A DNA stretch of 64,000 bases from Chryseobacterium sp. FP211-J200 (GTDB taxonomy: Bacteria; Bacteroidota; Bacteroidia; Flavobacteriales; Weeksellaceae). Location of the stretch: positions 1 to 64,000 of the forward strand of contig NZ_LSHB01000013.1 in assembly GCF_001643375.1 (NCBI RefSeq). Direction: 5' to 3'. This document shows positions 9,375 through 18,958 of this stretch, in pieces; within the stretch, counting starts at the first letter, position 1, and each line of letters begins with the position of its first letter. The translations under genes were made by a program, and so were the position numbers. Below the pieces are notes generated by a model, which had not been told where the DNA came from, did not search any database, and saw nothing but the letters and a program-made list of their open reading frames with translations.

Positions 9375-12011
9375 ATGCATAAGGAAGGAGAAAGGTTAAT
9401 ACCGATCAACATTGTTGACGAGATGAGAACCTCTTACATCGATTATTCGATGTCAGTAATCGTATCAAGAGCTTTGCCAGATGTGAGAGACGGACTGAAA
9501 CCCGTTCACAGAAGAGTGCTTTACGGTATGTATGGTCTTAATGTCTTTTCTAACAGAAAACATTTGAAATCTGCGAGAATTGTTGGAGACGTTTTAGGTA
9601 AATATCACCCACACGGTGACAGGTCGGTTTATGATGCAATGGTAAGAATGGCGCAACCGTGGAGTTTGCGTTATCAGATGGTTGACGGCCAAGGTAACTT
9701 TGGTTCTATGGACGGCGATCCACCAGCAGCAATGCGTTATACGGAAGCAAGACTTAAAAAAATATCTGATGAGATCCTTGCCGATCTTGATAAAGAAACT
9801 GTTGATTTCCAAAACAACTTTGATGATAGTTTAACAGAACCTACCGTTCTTCCTACAAGAATCCCAAGTCTTTTGGTCAATGGAGCTTCCGGAATTGCCG
9901 TTGGTATGGCGACAAATATGGCGCCTCACAACTTATCTGAAAGTATTGATGCAATTTGCGCATACATCGATGATAAAGAAATTACCATCGATGAGTTGAT
10001 GAAGCACATCATTGCACCGGATTTCCCAACAGGTGGAATCATTTACGGTTATGATGGCGTTCGTGACGCTTTCCATACAGGAAGAGGCCGTATCGTTTTG
10101 AGAGCGAAGGTTAACTTCGAAGAGATCGGGAACAGAAATGCAATCATCGTAACAGAAATCCCTTACCAAGTGAACAAAGCAGAGATGATTGCCAGAACTG
10201 CGGAATTGGTGAAGGATGACAAACTTCCAGGGATCTATGAGATCCGTGATGAGTCTGACAGAAACGGAATGCGTATCGTTTACGAACTTAAGAATGACGC
10301 CATTCCAAATGTTGTATTAAATCTTTTATATAAATATACTTCCCTACAAACTTCTTTTTCAGTGAACAACATTGCCTTGGTCAAAGGCAGACCTGTACAA
10401 CTGAATGTGAAAGATATGATCCTGCATTTCGTAGATCACCGTCACGAAGTGATTGTAAGAAGAACAAAATACGAACTGAGAAAAGCACAGGAAAGAGCAC
10501 ACATCCTTGAAGGCTTCATGAAAGTGATCGGCACTCAGGATTCTCTTGACAGAGCAATCGCGATCATCCGTCACAGTGCAAATCCTGCAGCAGCGAAAGA
10601 AGGCTTGATCGAAGAATTTGAACTTTCCGAGCTTCAGGCTCAGGCAATTCTAGATCTTCGTTTGGCTCGTCTTACAGGAATGGAATTGGACAAGATCCGC
10701 GCAGAGTATGAAGAGATCATGGCCTTAATAAAAGACTTGGAAGACATTTTAACGAATGAACCAAGACGTTATGAGATCATCAAAGAAGAACTTCAGGAGA
10801 TCAAGGAAAAATACGGCGACGAAAGACGTTCAGAGATTGATTATGCAGGTGGAGAATTTTCTATCGAGGATATGATCCCGGATGAAAAGGTTGTTTTGAC
10901 CATTTCTCACGCAGGTTACATCAAAAGAACACTTCTTTCTGAATACAAAGTACAATCCAGAGGTGGTGTTGGAAACAGAGCAGCAACGACAAGAGACGAG
11001 GATTTCCTTGAATATATTGTTACAGCAACCAACCACGAATATCTCCTATTCTTCACAGAAAAAGGAAAATGTTTCTGGCTAAGGGTATTTGAAGTTCCGG
11101 AAGGATCTAAAACTTCGAAAGGAAGAGCGGTTCAGAACTTGATCAATATTGAACAAGACGATAAGATCAAGGCTTACATCAGAACCAAAGATCTTAAAAA
11201 TCAAGAATATATCAACCAAATGAATGTTGTGATGATCACCAAGAACGGCACCATCAAGAAAACATCTTTGGAAGCTTACTCTAGACCAAGAACAAATGGT
11301 GTAAATGCCATCGAGATCCGTGACAATGACGCACTATTAGGCGCAAGATTGACAGACGGAAATTCCCAGATCATGATAGCTACCAAAAATGGTAAATGTA
11401 TCCGTTTCCCTGAAGAAAAAGCGAGAGCGGTCGGCAGAGGATCCATCGGTGTAAGAGGTATCTCTCTTGAAGACAGTGATGAAGTAATCGGAATGATTGT
11501 TGTTAATGACTTGGAAAATGATACGGTTTTGGTTGTATCAGAGAGAGGTTATGGAAAAAGAACAGCTGTAGAAGATTACCGTATCACAAACCGAGGTGGA
11601 AAAGGTGTAATTACCCTTAACATCACCGAGAAAACTGGAAACCTGATCGCTATTCAAAGTGTGACAGACGAAGATGGATTGATGATCATCAACAAATCTG
11701 GTGTTGCCATCCGAATGAATATGAACGAAATGCGCGTGATGGGTAGAAATACTCAAGGTGTTAAGGTTATTAATCTGAAAACCAAGGACGAAATCGCAGC
11801 GATTGCAAAAGTAGAAATGGACAGTGAAGTTGTGGAAGAAGAAGGCGAAGAAGCTGCAGAAAACGACAGCAACAATCCGGAATTCAAAGTGAAACCTCAG
11901 ACAGGAAACAATCAAATCAACATTGGTGACGAAGAAGAGTTGAAGAAGATCGAAGACGAGGAAGTCGCTGATAATAGTGAAAGCGCTGACGAAATCGAAG
12001 ATAACGAATAA
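9375..12011 (+). CDS. gyrA: DNA gyrase subunit A
   Basis: The breakage-reunion subunit of gyrase introduces negative supercoils with GyrB. At 878 residues it has the N-terminal winged-helix/tower region with catalytic Tyr122 in [10 protein letters not shown], and a C-terminal six-blade beta-pinwheel. Motifs QSRGGVG and TNRGGKG are pinwheel repeats, the second matching the GyrA box that separates GyrA from ParC. A strongly acidic tail of about 60 residues ends the protein. Numbering coincides with E. coli through the quinolone-resistance region, which reads [17 protein letters not shown]. Residue 83, usually Ser or Thr, is Arg (codon AGG, 9621-9623); Asp87 is kept. A TPR gene follows after 20 bases. 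Confidence 0.97.
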   Translation: MHKEGERLIPINIVDEMRTSYIDYSMSVIVSRALPDVRDGLKPVHRRVLYGMYGLNVFSNRKHLKSARIVGDVLGKYHPHGDRSVYDAMVRMAQPWSLRYQMVDGQGNFGSMDGDPPAAMRYTEARLKKISDEILADLDKETVDFQNNFDDSLTEPTVLPTRIPSLLVNGASGIAVGMATNMAPHNLSESIDAICAYIDDKEITIDELMKHIIAPDFPTGGIIYGYDGVRDAFHTGRGRIVLRAKVNFEEIGNRNAIIVTEIPYQVNKAEMIARTAELVKDDKLPGIYEIRDESDRNGMRIVYELKNDAIPNVVLNLLYKYTSLQTSFSVNNIALVKGRPVQLNVKDMILHFVDHRHEVIVRRTKYELRKAQERAHILEGFMKVIGTQDSLDRAIAIIRHSANPAAAKEGLIEEFELSELQAQAILDLRLARLTGMELDKIRAEYEEIMALIKDLEDILTNEPRRYEIIKEELQEIKEKYGDERRSEIDYAGGEFSIEDMIPDEKVVLTISHAGYIKRTLLSEYKVQSRGGVGNRAATTRDEDFLEYIVTATNHEYLLFFTEKGKCFWLRVFEVPEGSKTSKGRAVQNLINIEQDDKIKAYIRTKDLKNQEYINQMNVVMITKNGTIKKTSLEAYSRPRTNGVNAIEIRDNDALLGARLTDGNSQIMIATKNGKCIRFPEEKARAVGRGSIGVRGISLEDSDEVIGMIVVNDLENDTVLVVSERGYGKRTAVEDYRITNRGGKGVITLNITEKTGNLIAIQSVTDEDGLMIINKSGVAIRMNMNEMRVMGRNTQGVKVINLKTKDEIAAIAKVEMDSEVVEEEGEEAAENDSNNPEFKVKPQTGNNQINIGDEEELKKIEDEEVADNSESADEIEDNE

Positions 12012-12031
12012 AAAAAATTAAAAAGTTTAAT

Positions 12032-13417
12032 ATGAAAAGATTAATTTTAAGTTTAGCAGTTTTGTCTGTAGCATTGGTTAGTGCGCAGAAAAAGGAGATC
12101 GCTAACGCTGTAAAAGCAGTTGATTCAGGAGACCTAGCAACTGCCAACACAGAAATATCAAAAGCAGAAGGTGTTTTTGGTGAAAAAACATATCTATTGG
12201 AACCTTCAGTTCTTGAGCAATACTATTATGCCAAAGGATTGTCATTGCTTAAATCAGGAAAAAATACAGAAGGCGCAGAGTACCTTTCCAAGATTTCAAG
12301 TCTTGGGAAAGATGCGATCTACACTGGAAAAGATGCTGACAAGAACAAAGTTTATTTTGTAGGAAAAGAAGCTGCCGATAAGTTTGGTGCTGGACTATCT
12401 CTGAAACAGGATAAATATTCTCCTTCTTTAGGTGATAAATTAAGAGAATCTGTAAATCCACTTTTGCAAAAGGCAAATCAAATTGCAACTACAAGTTACA
12501 ACGAGAAAAAGTATGATGTTGCTGGAGAAAAATTTGCTGAGACCTATTATCTTTTCAAAGCAGCTGGACAGGACGACAAGAATTATCTTTACTACGCTGG
12601 TGTAGCTTTCGCACAAACAGCGGACCACAAAGATAAAGCAACCGAAATCCTAAATTCACTTATCAAATCTGGCTACACAGGTGTTGAAACGGTGTACACG
12701 GCGAAGAATTCCAAAACAGGAAACAAGGAAAATCTTGACAAGGCTGCATATGACCTTTATAAGAAAACTCCAGATGGCGCAGGTTATACAGACTTCAAAA
12801 CGGAAACGACACCTAGTAAGTTAGAAGAGCTTTATGAAGTGACAGCATCATTGTTATTCGAACAGAAAAAATATGACGAAGCTGCAGCCCTTGCAAGCGA
12901 GGGTATGAAGAAGTTCCCAAATAACCAATCCCTTTCTCAGGTTCAGAGCAATTCATATTTCAAATCTGGTAAGACAGATGAGTTTGTGAATAATTTGAAA
13001 GCGAAGATCGCAGCAAACCCAAGTGACAAAGAAAGCCTTTACAATCTTGGGGTGATGTACAGCAAGGATCCATCTAAACAAGCAGAAGCAGAAGCTACTT
13101 ATAAAAAATTGGTAGAAATGGACTCAAAATACCCAAATGCACTTAACAATCTCGTTTTCACAATCATAGGTGAAGACGATGCAAAAGCTATTGATGAGTA
13201 CAAAGCATTAAGAAAAGATGGCAAGATCGATGCTGCAAATAAAGTTCTAGAACAAAGAAGAGCAAGATTTCAAAAAGCATTGCCATACGCAGAACAAATG
13301 TACCAGGCAGATCCCAATAACAAAGAGATCGTAGGTCTTCTGAAAGGAATGTACATGACGACACAAAATACTGCCAAGTATAATGAATTTAAAGCGAAAG
13401 AAACTGCACTGAAATAA
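12032..13417 (+). CDS. Exported tetratricopeptide-repeat protein
   Basis: A 461-residue protein with a signal peptide (cleavage after VSAQ, about residue 19) and no lipobox, so probably periplasmic. TPR-type helical pairs are spread over the length; the clearest are around 270-345 (KKYDEAAALASEGMKKFPNN, then ASNPSDKESLYNLGVMYSKDP) and 400-445 (ALPYAEQMYQADPNNKEIVGLL). It is likely a protein-protein interaction scaffold; the partner is unknown. It starts 20 bases after gyrA, so it may be read from the gyrA promoter, and it has its own terminator. The pairing of gyrA and a TPR protein is likely positional, not functional. Confidence 0.8.
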   Translation: MKRLILSLAVLSVALVSAQKKEIANAVKAVDSGDLATANTEISKAEGVFGEKTYLLEPSVLEQYYYAKGLSLLKSGKNTEGAEYLSKISSLGKDAIYTGKDADKNKVYFVGKEAADKFGAGLSLKQDKYSPSLGDKLRESVNPLLQKANQIATTSYNEKKYDVAGEKFAETYYLFKAAGQDDKNYLYYAGVAFAQTADHKDKATEILNSLIKSGYTGVETVYTAKNSKTGNKENLDKAAYDLYKKTPDGAGYTDFKTETTPSKLEELYEVTASLLFEQKKYDEAAALASEGMKKFPNNQSLSQVQSNSYFKSGKTDEFVNNLKAKIAANPSDKESLYNLGVMYSKDPSKQAEAEATYKKLVEMDSKYPNALNNLVFTIIGEDDAKAIDEYKALRKDGKIDAANKVLEQRRARFQKALPYAEQMYQADPNNKEIVGLLKGMYMTTQNTAKYNEFKAKETALK

Positions 13418-13421
13418 TCAT

Positions 13422-13450
13422 AAAGGAGCCTTCGGGCTTCTTTTTTTTAT
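13422..13450 (+). terminator. Terminator after gyrA-TPR unit
   Basis: GGAGCC-TTCG-GGCTTC forms a compact stem with a stable UUCG tetraloop, followed by a run of eight or nine T. Confidence 0.85.
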
Positions 13451-13507
13451 TTTTCAGATGCTAATTAAAATGATATATTTACATAACAATTTTATAAAAT
13501 TCTACAT

Positions 13508-14161
13508 ATGAAATTTTTTATTGACACAGCCAACCTAGCACAGATCAAAGAAGCACAAGATCTTGGAATTCTGGATGGCGTTACTACAAATCCTTCTCTT
13601 ATGGCAAAAGAAGGAATCTCCGGCAAAGAAGCGATCAACAAACGTTATGTTGACATTTGCAATATCTCGGATGGCGATGTTTCAGCCGAAGTTCTTTCCA
13701 CGACTTACGAAGAAATGATTAAGGAAGGTGATGAGCTAGCTGCACTTCACGAAAGAATCGTTGTGAAGATCCCAATGATCAAAGACGGGATCAAAGCTTT
13801 GAAATATTTTTCAGACAAAGGCATCAAAACCAATTGTACATTGATCTTCTCAGCAGGACAAGCACTTTTGGCAGCAAAAGCTGGTGCAAGTTATGTATCT
13901 CCATTCCTAGGAAGATTGGATGACATTTCTGTTGACGGTCTTAACTTGATCGAGGAGATCCGTTTGATCTTTGATAACTACCACTTCGAAACTGAGATCC
14001 TTGCAGCCTCTATCAGAAGTCCTATGCACATCATCAACTGTGCGAAGATCGGTGCAGACGTCATCACTTCTCCTCTACCATCGATCCTTAATCTATTGAA
14101 TCACCCACTGACAGATTCTGGATTGGCGCAATTTGTTGCTGATTCCAAGAAGTTGGGGTAA
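13508..14161 (+). CDS. tal: Transaldolase (TalC/Fsa-type, 217 aa)
   Basis: A short (217-residue) TIM-barrel transaldolase of the pentose phosphate pathway. The Schiff-base lysine is Lys87 in [13 protein letters not shown] and DGVTTNPSL are family signatures near the N-terminus. This family includes both transaldolases and fructose-6-phosphate aldolases. Known discriminating positions are Gln59/Tyr131 in E. coli FsaA versus Glu/Phe in transaldolases. Here they are Glu61 (SAEVLSTT) and Phe133 ([10 protein letters not shown]), which favours transaldolase. The gene is monocistronic, with a repeat element and a bidirectional terminator downstream. Confidence 0.9.
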   Translation: MKFFIDTANLAQIKEAQDLGILDGVTTNPSLMAKEGISGKEAINKRYVDICNISDGDVSAEVLSTTYEEMIKEGDELAALHERIVVKIPMIKDGIKALKYFSDKGIKTNCTLIFSAGQALLAAKAGASYVSPFLGRLDDISVDGLNLIEEIRLIFDNYHFETEILAASIRSPMHIINCAKIGADVITSPLPSILNLLNHPLTDSGLAQFVADSKKLG

Positions 14162-14168
14162 GATGATT

Positions 14169-14254
14169 TGGGCGCCTTTATCCGCCCTCCGTTCCCGCTT
14201 TTTTTGCCTTAGCTTTTCCAGCCGCAAAAAAAGAGCTCCACTCAGGTCGGGGCG
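14169..14254 (-). repeat. Dispersed intergenic hairpin element, copy A
   Basis: Read on the minus strand, this copy has the same order of blocks as copies at 22,571 and 47,386: CCCGACCTGAGTGG, a T-run, GGCTGGAAAAGCTAAGGC, an A-run, then GGGAACGGAGGGCGG and GGCGCCC. It lacks the middle block (ACTTCGT...AGGTTTG) of the other two. The T-run and A-run arms can pair into a terminator-like hairpin. Confidence 0.75.
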
Positions 14255-14300
14255 CGCTTCGCAAGAACGAAAGGTGGTCCTCGATACAACTTTAGAACAT

Positions 14301-14338
14301 AAAAAAACCGTCTCACTTATTTGAGACGGTTTTTTTAT
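14301..14338. terminator. Bidirectional terminator between tal and mntH
   Basis: ACCGTCTCA pairs with TGAGACGGT, with seven A before and seven T after, so it can stop transcription from both converging genes. Confidence 0.9.
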
Positions 14339-14352
14339 TTATTAATTTCTAA

Positions 14353-15690
14353 TTATTGAGGGAAGAAAGTCTCTTTCAAAAGATAAAGGTTCAGAACGAT
14401 AATAATAGCACTGATGACAAACGCCAGGATTTTGAGCCACATTTTATTGGCAAACTCTCCCATCTTCGCTTTGCTGTTTGTAAACATGACCAATGGAACC
14501 ACCGCAAAACTCAGCTGCATCGACAATATCACCTGACTGAAAACCAAAAGTTCAGCCGTTCCTTTCTCACCATAAATAATAGAAATGACCAACGCTGGAA
14601 TGATCGCGATTGTCCTCGTGATTAATCGTCTGACCCAAGGTTTTAATCTGATATTAAGGAAACCTTCCATCACAATTTGTCCGGCCAATGTTCCTGTTAA
14701 AGTAGAATTCTGTCCAGAAGCCAACAAAGCAATTCCAAAGAAAATACTCGCCAAAGTCGTTCCCAAAAGCGGCGTCAAAAGCATATAGGCATCATTGATA
14801 TCAGCCACATCTTTGTTCCCCGATGTATGAAAAGTTGCCGCAGCAATGATTAGGATTGCCGCATTGATGACGAAAGCCAACATCAACGAAAGACTACTGT
14901 CGATGCTTGCGAACTTCAAAGCTTCTTTTTTCCCTTCCGTCGTCCTTGGATAATTTCTCGTTTGCACAATACTGCTGTGCAAATAAAGATTATGAGGCAT
15001 CACTGTGGCACCCAATATTCCAATAGCAATGTATAACATCGAAGGGTTTGTGATGATCTCTTTCTTGGGGATCAGCCCTTCCAACAATGGGAATATCTCA
15101 GGCTTGCTCAGAAATATCTCGTAGAAGAATGCAATGAAAATGATAAAGATCAAACCACCGACAATACTTTCGATGTATCGGAAACCTTTGGCTTGCAGGA
15201 ATAAGATCAGAAAAACATCGATGATCGTTATCACAACACCCACACTGAGCGGAATTCCAAATAACAAATTCAGGGCAATCGCTGATCCGATCACTTCGGC
15301 AAGGTCACAAGCAGCAATGGCAATTTCACAAAAGATCCAAAGGACAAAATTAACAGCCGGATGAAAATGGTCTTTACAAGCCTGAGCCAGATCACGCTCC
15401 GCTACGACACCTAACTTTACGGAAAGATGTTGCAACAAAATGGCAAATAAGTTTGAAATTAAAATGACCGAGAGCAACGTGTATCCAAACTGCGCTCCAC
15501 CGGCAATATCTGTGGCCCAGTTTCCAGGATCCATATAACCAACTGCGACCAATAATCCTGGTCCCATGTAGGCCAATAATTTCTTTTTGAAACTCCCATC
15601 TTTGGGAATGTTGACGCTGGAAAAAACCTCATTGAGTGAATTCGAACTTTTCTCGGTTCTCCAGCCTGTATTATGATTTGATGGATTCAA
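14353..15690 (-). CDS. mntH: Nramp-family divalent metal (Mn2+) transporter MntH
   Basis: A proton-coupled Mn2+/Fe2+ importer of the inner membrane, 445 residues with about 11 helices. Metal-site motifs are DPGNWATD in TM1 and MPHNLYLHSS in TM6; both are standard for manganese/iron Nramps. The only in-frame start before TM1 is TTG at 15690, since the first ATG is Met42 at the edge of TM1 and a stop lies at 15697-15699. An ATG at 15700 opens a 9-codon frame (MKIIESIKS) that overlaps the start out of frame; it may be a leader peptide, or hint at an indel. A strong promoter and a DtxR-type operator lie directly upstream, so metal repression is likely. Confidence 0.94.
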   Translation of the reverse strand: MNPSNHNTGWRTEKSSNSLNEVFSSVNIPKDGSFKKKLLAYMGPGLLVAVGYMDPGNWATDIAGGAQFGYTLLSVILISNLFAILLQHLSVKLGVVAERDLAQACKDHFHPAVNFVLWIFCEIAIAACDLAEVIGSAIALNLLFGIPLSVGVVITIIDVFLILFLQAKGFRYIESIVGGLIFIIFIAFFYEIFLSKPEIFPLLEGLIPKKEIITNPSMLYIAIGILGATVMPHNLYLHSSIVQTRNYPRTTEGKKEALKFASIDSSLSLMLAFVINAAILIIAAATFHTSGNKDVADINDAYMLLTPLLGTTLASIFFGIALLASGQNSTLTGTLAGQIVMEGFLNIRLKPWVRRLITRTIAIIPALVISIIYGEKGTAELLVFSQVILSMQLSFAVVPLVMFTNSKAKMGEFANKMWLKILAFVISAIIIVLNLYLLKETFFPQ

Positions 15691-15699
15691 TGATTTTCA

Positions 15700-15721
15700 T
15701 TGTTAGATTAGACTAACAAAA
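15700..15721. promoter_or_regulatory. DtxR/MntR/IdeR-type operator at mntH
   Basis: An inverted repeat TTGTTAG-ATTAGA-CTAACAA (15700-15719) includes a 19-bp site at 15703-15721 that agrees at 15 of 19 positions with the known IdeR box TTAGGTTAGGCTAACCTAA. It lies over the expected transcription start and next to the -7 box, the position of a repressor site. Confidence 0.65.
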
Positions 15722-15747
15722 ATAGTTATACTGTACTTAACTCGCAA
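15717..15747 (-). promoter_or_regulatory. mntH promoter (TTG-N20-TATTTTTG)
   Basis: On the minus strand TTG at 15747-15745 and TATTTTTG at 15724-15717 are separated by 20 bases and fit the Bacteroidota promoter consensus. The -7 element overlaps the inverted repeat of the operator. Confidence 0.65.
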
Positions 15748-15756
15748 GTTAACAAT

Positions 15757-15790
15757 AAAAAAACTGCCAATTGCTTGGCAGTTTCTATTT
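15757..15790 (-). terminator. Terminator of the OmpA-type gene
   Basis: AAACTGCCAA and TTGGCAGTTT form a 10-bp stem around a 4-base loop, with a T-run on the minus strand. It separates the OmpA-type gene from mntH. Confidence 0.85.
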
Positions 15791-15805
15791 AATTTGATAT
15801 TGATT

Positions 15806-17155
15806 TTACTTTGTAAATCTCACAGCCGTTTTTCTGTCAGACTCTCTTTCTTTGTCAGTGGCTTCAGCAGGAACTTTTGCAAATTTGGATCCATATCCTT
15901 CTGCTTCTAAAACCTGTGCTGAGTTAAGTTCAGTTTTCACAGCAGCAGCTCTGTCTCCTGATAATTTCAAGTTTGTAGCAGCATCGCCTTTTTTATCTGT
16001 GTAAGCTCCAATTTTGATTTTAGCATCTGGAAATTCTACCAAGATCGCTTTCAAATTATTCAACTGAACTTGAGATTCAGGTGTCAATTTCGTAGCTCCG
16101 AATTCGAAATTCAAATTATCGAAGTTGAACCATTTGTCTTTAAGCTGTGCTTCTGTAGAGTTTTTATATTCGTCAGATTTCAAGAAGGTCACGATTTGAT
16201 CTTCAATTCCGCCCTTGTAAGCTTGTAAGGTTTTACCGCTTGGCAGAGTCACAACCAAAGTTTCTCTAGTTATCACTATAGAATCACCTTTTGGCGTGGT
16301 AGAATCTGAAACAACAGTCGTAGAATCAACAGTTGATACCGGAACTGGTTCTACTTTTTTATCACATTGCTTCCAGAAGAACCAACCCAAAAGTAATAGT
16401 AAAAGCAATGGTAACAACCATTTCCAAATACTGCCACCTCCCGAGTTATCCGGAACAATCTCGTGTGTTGATCCACTTCTAGTAACATCTACTTTTGGAG
16501 CGTCTGTCACTACAGGTCTCGGCGTTTCAGTTATAATAGGCTCTTCTGTAATTGGTGTTACTGGATTTACATCTGAAATGGGCGTCTGCAAAGGTTCTGG
16601 AACAACATTGATTGGTTCAGCGTCTACTGATCCAAACCAATTACCCAAACCTAAAGAAGCAAAGCTAAATCCTGCAGGAAGTATGGATGATAATAATCCT
16701 TTCTGATCACTCAGTAAATTTCCAAATGAGGAAACATCTAGGTTATTATCGTTGGCATATTTTCCCAAAGTCCCGGCAGTTGCGCCAGTCACAAGGTTTA
16801 ATAATGAATTTGTTGATTCAGTTTTGATGCCCGCGTATGATGAAACAGCATTTGTGATAGCAGCAAGTTTATCTCCATCTCCGAAGATCAGACTTAAAAT
16901 CTTTGAGATGACAGAATCACTTCCGCTAAGATTTCCTAATAAATTGGATAATACGCCAGATGAAGCCGCTTCTTTTACCGTACTGAAAAGTTCAGATTGT
17001 GTATTGCTGTTTGCAAAACCTCCAACCACAGCAGGTAGTAAAGCTGAAATCGCTTTTGAAATTCCAGATTCACTTTCTCCAAGTTGAGTTGCAGTTTGAG
17101 AGACCGTAGCTGGTCCTAGTTGACCTTTGATCAGGTCGATTAAGTTAATTGACAT
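15806..17155 (-). CDS. DUF937-OmpA fusion protein, membrane anchored
   Basis: A 449-residue protein with three parts. Residues 1-170 form a helical, Ser/Ala/Gly-rich region of the DUF937/YidB type (ALLPAVVGGFANS; LLNLVTGATAGTLG). A Pro/Thr/Val-rich linker leads to a single membrane helix (about 240-262, WLLPLLLLLLLGWFFW). The C-terminal 120 residues are an OmpA peptidoglycan-binding domain (NFEFGATKLTPESQ; IGAYTDKKGD; LSGDRAAAVKTEL). The OmpA part should hold peptidoglycan in the periplasm and the DUF937 part should be cytoplasmic, which fits an N-in single-pass protein without signal peptide. The role of the DUF937 part is not known. It has its own terminator. Confidence 0.82.
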   Translation of the reverse strand: MSINLIDLIKGQLGPATVSQTATQLGESESGISKAISALLPAVVGGFANSNTQSELFSTVKEAASSGVLSNLLGNLSGSDSVISKILSLIFGDGDKLAAITNAVSSYAGIKTESTNSLLNLVTGATAGTLGKYANDNNLDVSSFGNLLSDQKGLLSSILPAGFSFASLGLGNWFGSVDAEPINVVPEPLQTPISDVNPVTPITEEPIITETPRPVVTDAPKVDVTRSGSTHEIVPDNSGGGSIWKWLLPLLLLLLLGWFFWKQCDKKVEPVPVSTVDSTTVVSDSTTPKGDSIVITRETLVVTLPSGKTLQAYKGGIEDQIVTFLKSDEYKNSTEAQLKDKWFNFDNLNFEFGATKLTPESQVQLNNLKAILVEFPDAKIKIGAYTDKKGDAATNLKLSGDRAAAVKTELNSAQVLEAEGYGSKFAKVPAEATDKERESDRKTAVRFTK

Positions 17156-17290
17156 AATAGTTTATTTTTTAAAGTTTGATGTTTTGTAATGTTACCAAAT
17201 ATTAATCCACAAATTTTCATTGTTAAAAATTTTAATAAAACTTTAACTAATTATGATTTAACTTTTGAATTTCGAATTTATTTTAAAACA

Positions 17291-17318
17291 AAAAATCCGA
17301 AGAAATTCTCCGGATTTT
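17291..17318 (-). terminator. Terminator of proS
   Basis: AAAATCCG and CGGATTTT form an 8-bp stem, with T-rich sequence following on the minus strand. Confidence 0.75.
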
Positions 17319-17337
17319 AATTTATAGAAATATAGTA

Positions 17338-18813
17338 TTAATAAGCTTTTGCGAATACAACTCTCTGCTTGGATGGTTTCCCTGATATCAATGAAATCCC
17401 ATCTTCCTGCTCATTGTTCAAAGGAATACATCTGATGGTCGCTTTGGTTTCCTGCTTGATCTGCTCTTCCTCCTCTGCAGTTCCGTCCCAATGCGCCAAG
17501 ATGAATCCACCTTTTTCCACAAGGACTTTTTTGAATTCTTCGTAAGAATCAACTTTCGTAATATTTTCTTCTTTGAATTTCAGTGCTTTGTTGTAAATAT
17601 CACTTTGAATTGTTTTCAACAACTCTTCAATGTAAACATCAAGACCTTCGATGGAAACAGTCTCTTTCGTCAAGTTGTCTCTTCTTGCCAATTCTACTGT
17701 TCTGTTTTCAAGATCTCTTTGTCCAAGCGCAATTCTCAATGGAACACCTTTCAATTCATATTCAGCGAATTTCCAACCTGGTTTGTTCTGCGTGTCATTA
17801 TCAAATTTAACCGAAATTCCTTTCGCTTTCAATTTGCTTTGAATTTCCAAAGCCACTTCACTGATCTCGGCCAATTGCTCTTCACCTTTAAAGATTGGAA
17901 CGATCACAACCTGAATCGGAGCCAAAGTCGGAGGCAAGACCAAACCAAGATCATCGGAATGCGTCATAATTAACGCGCCCATCAATCTTGTAGAAGTTCC
18001 CCAAGATGAAGCCCAAGGATATTCTTGTTTTCCTTCTTTATTGGTAAATTTCACATCAAAAGCTTTAGGGAAACTTTGACCTAAGAAGTGGGAAGTTCCT
18101 GCTTGTAGCGCTTTTCCATCTTGCATCAAAGCTTCGATACAATAAGTTTCGTCCGCTCCTGCAAATCTTTCAGATGGTGTTTTGATCCCCCTGAAAACTG
18201 GAATTGCCATAAAGTCTTCAGCAAATTTTGCATAAACCTCAAGCATTTTTTCGGTCTCCTCTACAGCTTCATCTTTTGTTGCGTGAGCTGTGTGTCCTTC
18301 TTGCCAAAGGAATTCGGCAGTTCTAAGGAAAAGTCTCGTTCTCATTTCCCAACGTACAACATTCGCCCATTGGTTGATCAATATCGGCAGATCTCTGTAA
18401 GATTGGATCCAATTTTTATAAGTACTCCAGATGATTGCTTCGGAGGTTGGACGTACAACCAATTCCTCTTCCAGTTTTGCATCTGGATCTACAATCAACT
18501 TCGATGGATTATTCGGGTCAGTTTTCAATCTGTAATGTGTTACCACAGCACATTCTTTGGCAAAACCTTCTGCATTCTTCTCTTCCGCTTCGAATAAGCT
18601 TTTGGGAACGAACAGGGGGAAATAGGCGTTTTGGTGTCCGGTTTCTTTGAACTTTTTGTCCATTTCGTCACGCATCTTTTCCCAGATCGCGTAACCATAA
18701 GGTTTGATCACCATACATCCCCTAACACTTGAATTCTCTGCTAGGTCTGCTTTAACAACCAATTCGTTATACCATTTGCTATAATCTTCTGCTCTTGATG
18801 TTAATTTTGCCAT
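17338..18813 (-). CDS. proS: Prolyl-tRNA synthetase (archaeal/eukaryotic-like type)
   Basis: A class II aminoacyl-tRNA synthetase charging tRNA-Pro. At 491 residues and without the editing insertion of E. coli ProS it is the short ProS type 3. Class II motifs: motif 1 region around residues 40-60, motif 2 in [18 protein letters not shown] and [28 protein letters not shown], and motif 3 near [17 protein letters not shown]. An anticodon-binding domain (QVVIVPIF onward) and a C-terminal zinc-type domain follow. The last residues, VFAKAY, include the conserved terminal Tyr of this type. Start ATG at 18813. Confidence 0.97.
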   Translation of the reverse strand: MAKLTSRAEDYSKWYNELVVKADLAENSSVRGCMVIKPYGYAIWEKMRDEMDKKFKETGHQNAYFPLFVPKSLFEAEEKNAEGFAKECAVVTHYRLKTDPNNPSKLIVDPDAKLEEELVVRPTSEAIIWSTYKNWIQSYRDLPILINQWANVVRWEMRTRLFLRTAEFLWQEGHTAHATKDEAVEETEKMLEVYAKFAEDFMAIPVFRGIKTPSERFAGADETYCIEALMQDGKALQAGTSHFLGQSFPKAFDVKFTNKEGKQEYPWASSWGTSTRLMGALIMTHSDDLGLVLPPTLAPIQVVIVPIFKGEEQLAEISEVALEIQSKLKAKGISVKFDNDTQNKPGWKFAEYELKGVPLRIALGQRDLENRTVELARRDNLTKETVSIEGLDVYIEELLKTIQSDIYNKALKFKEENITKVDSYEEFKKVLVEKGGFILAHWDGTAEEEEQIKQETKATIRCIPLNNEQEDGISLISGKPSKQRVVFAKAY

Positions 18814-18958
18814 ATTTTTTAAACTAATTTTTAACTTTTTTAACTTTTCGTAATCTAAATAAAAAGCCTAATTTTACGCTACTTTGTAAATAATTACTGG
18901 TATAAAATTTGGTTTCTTTTAAGAATACAAATATAGCAAACTTAATACTTCTCATAAA

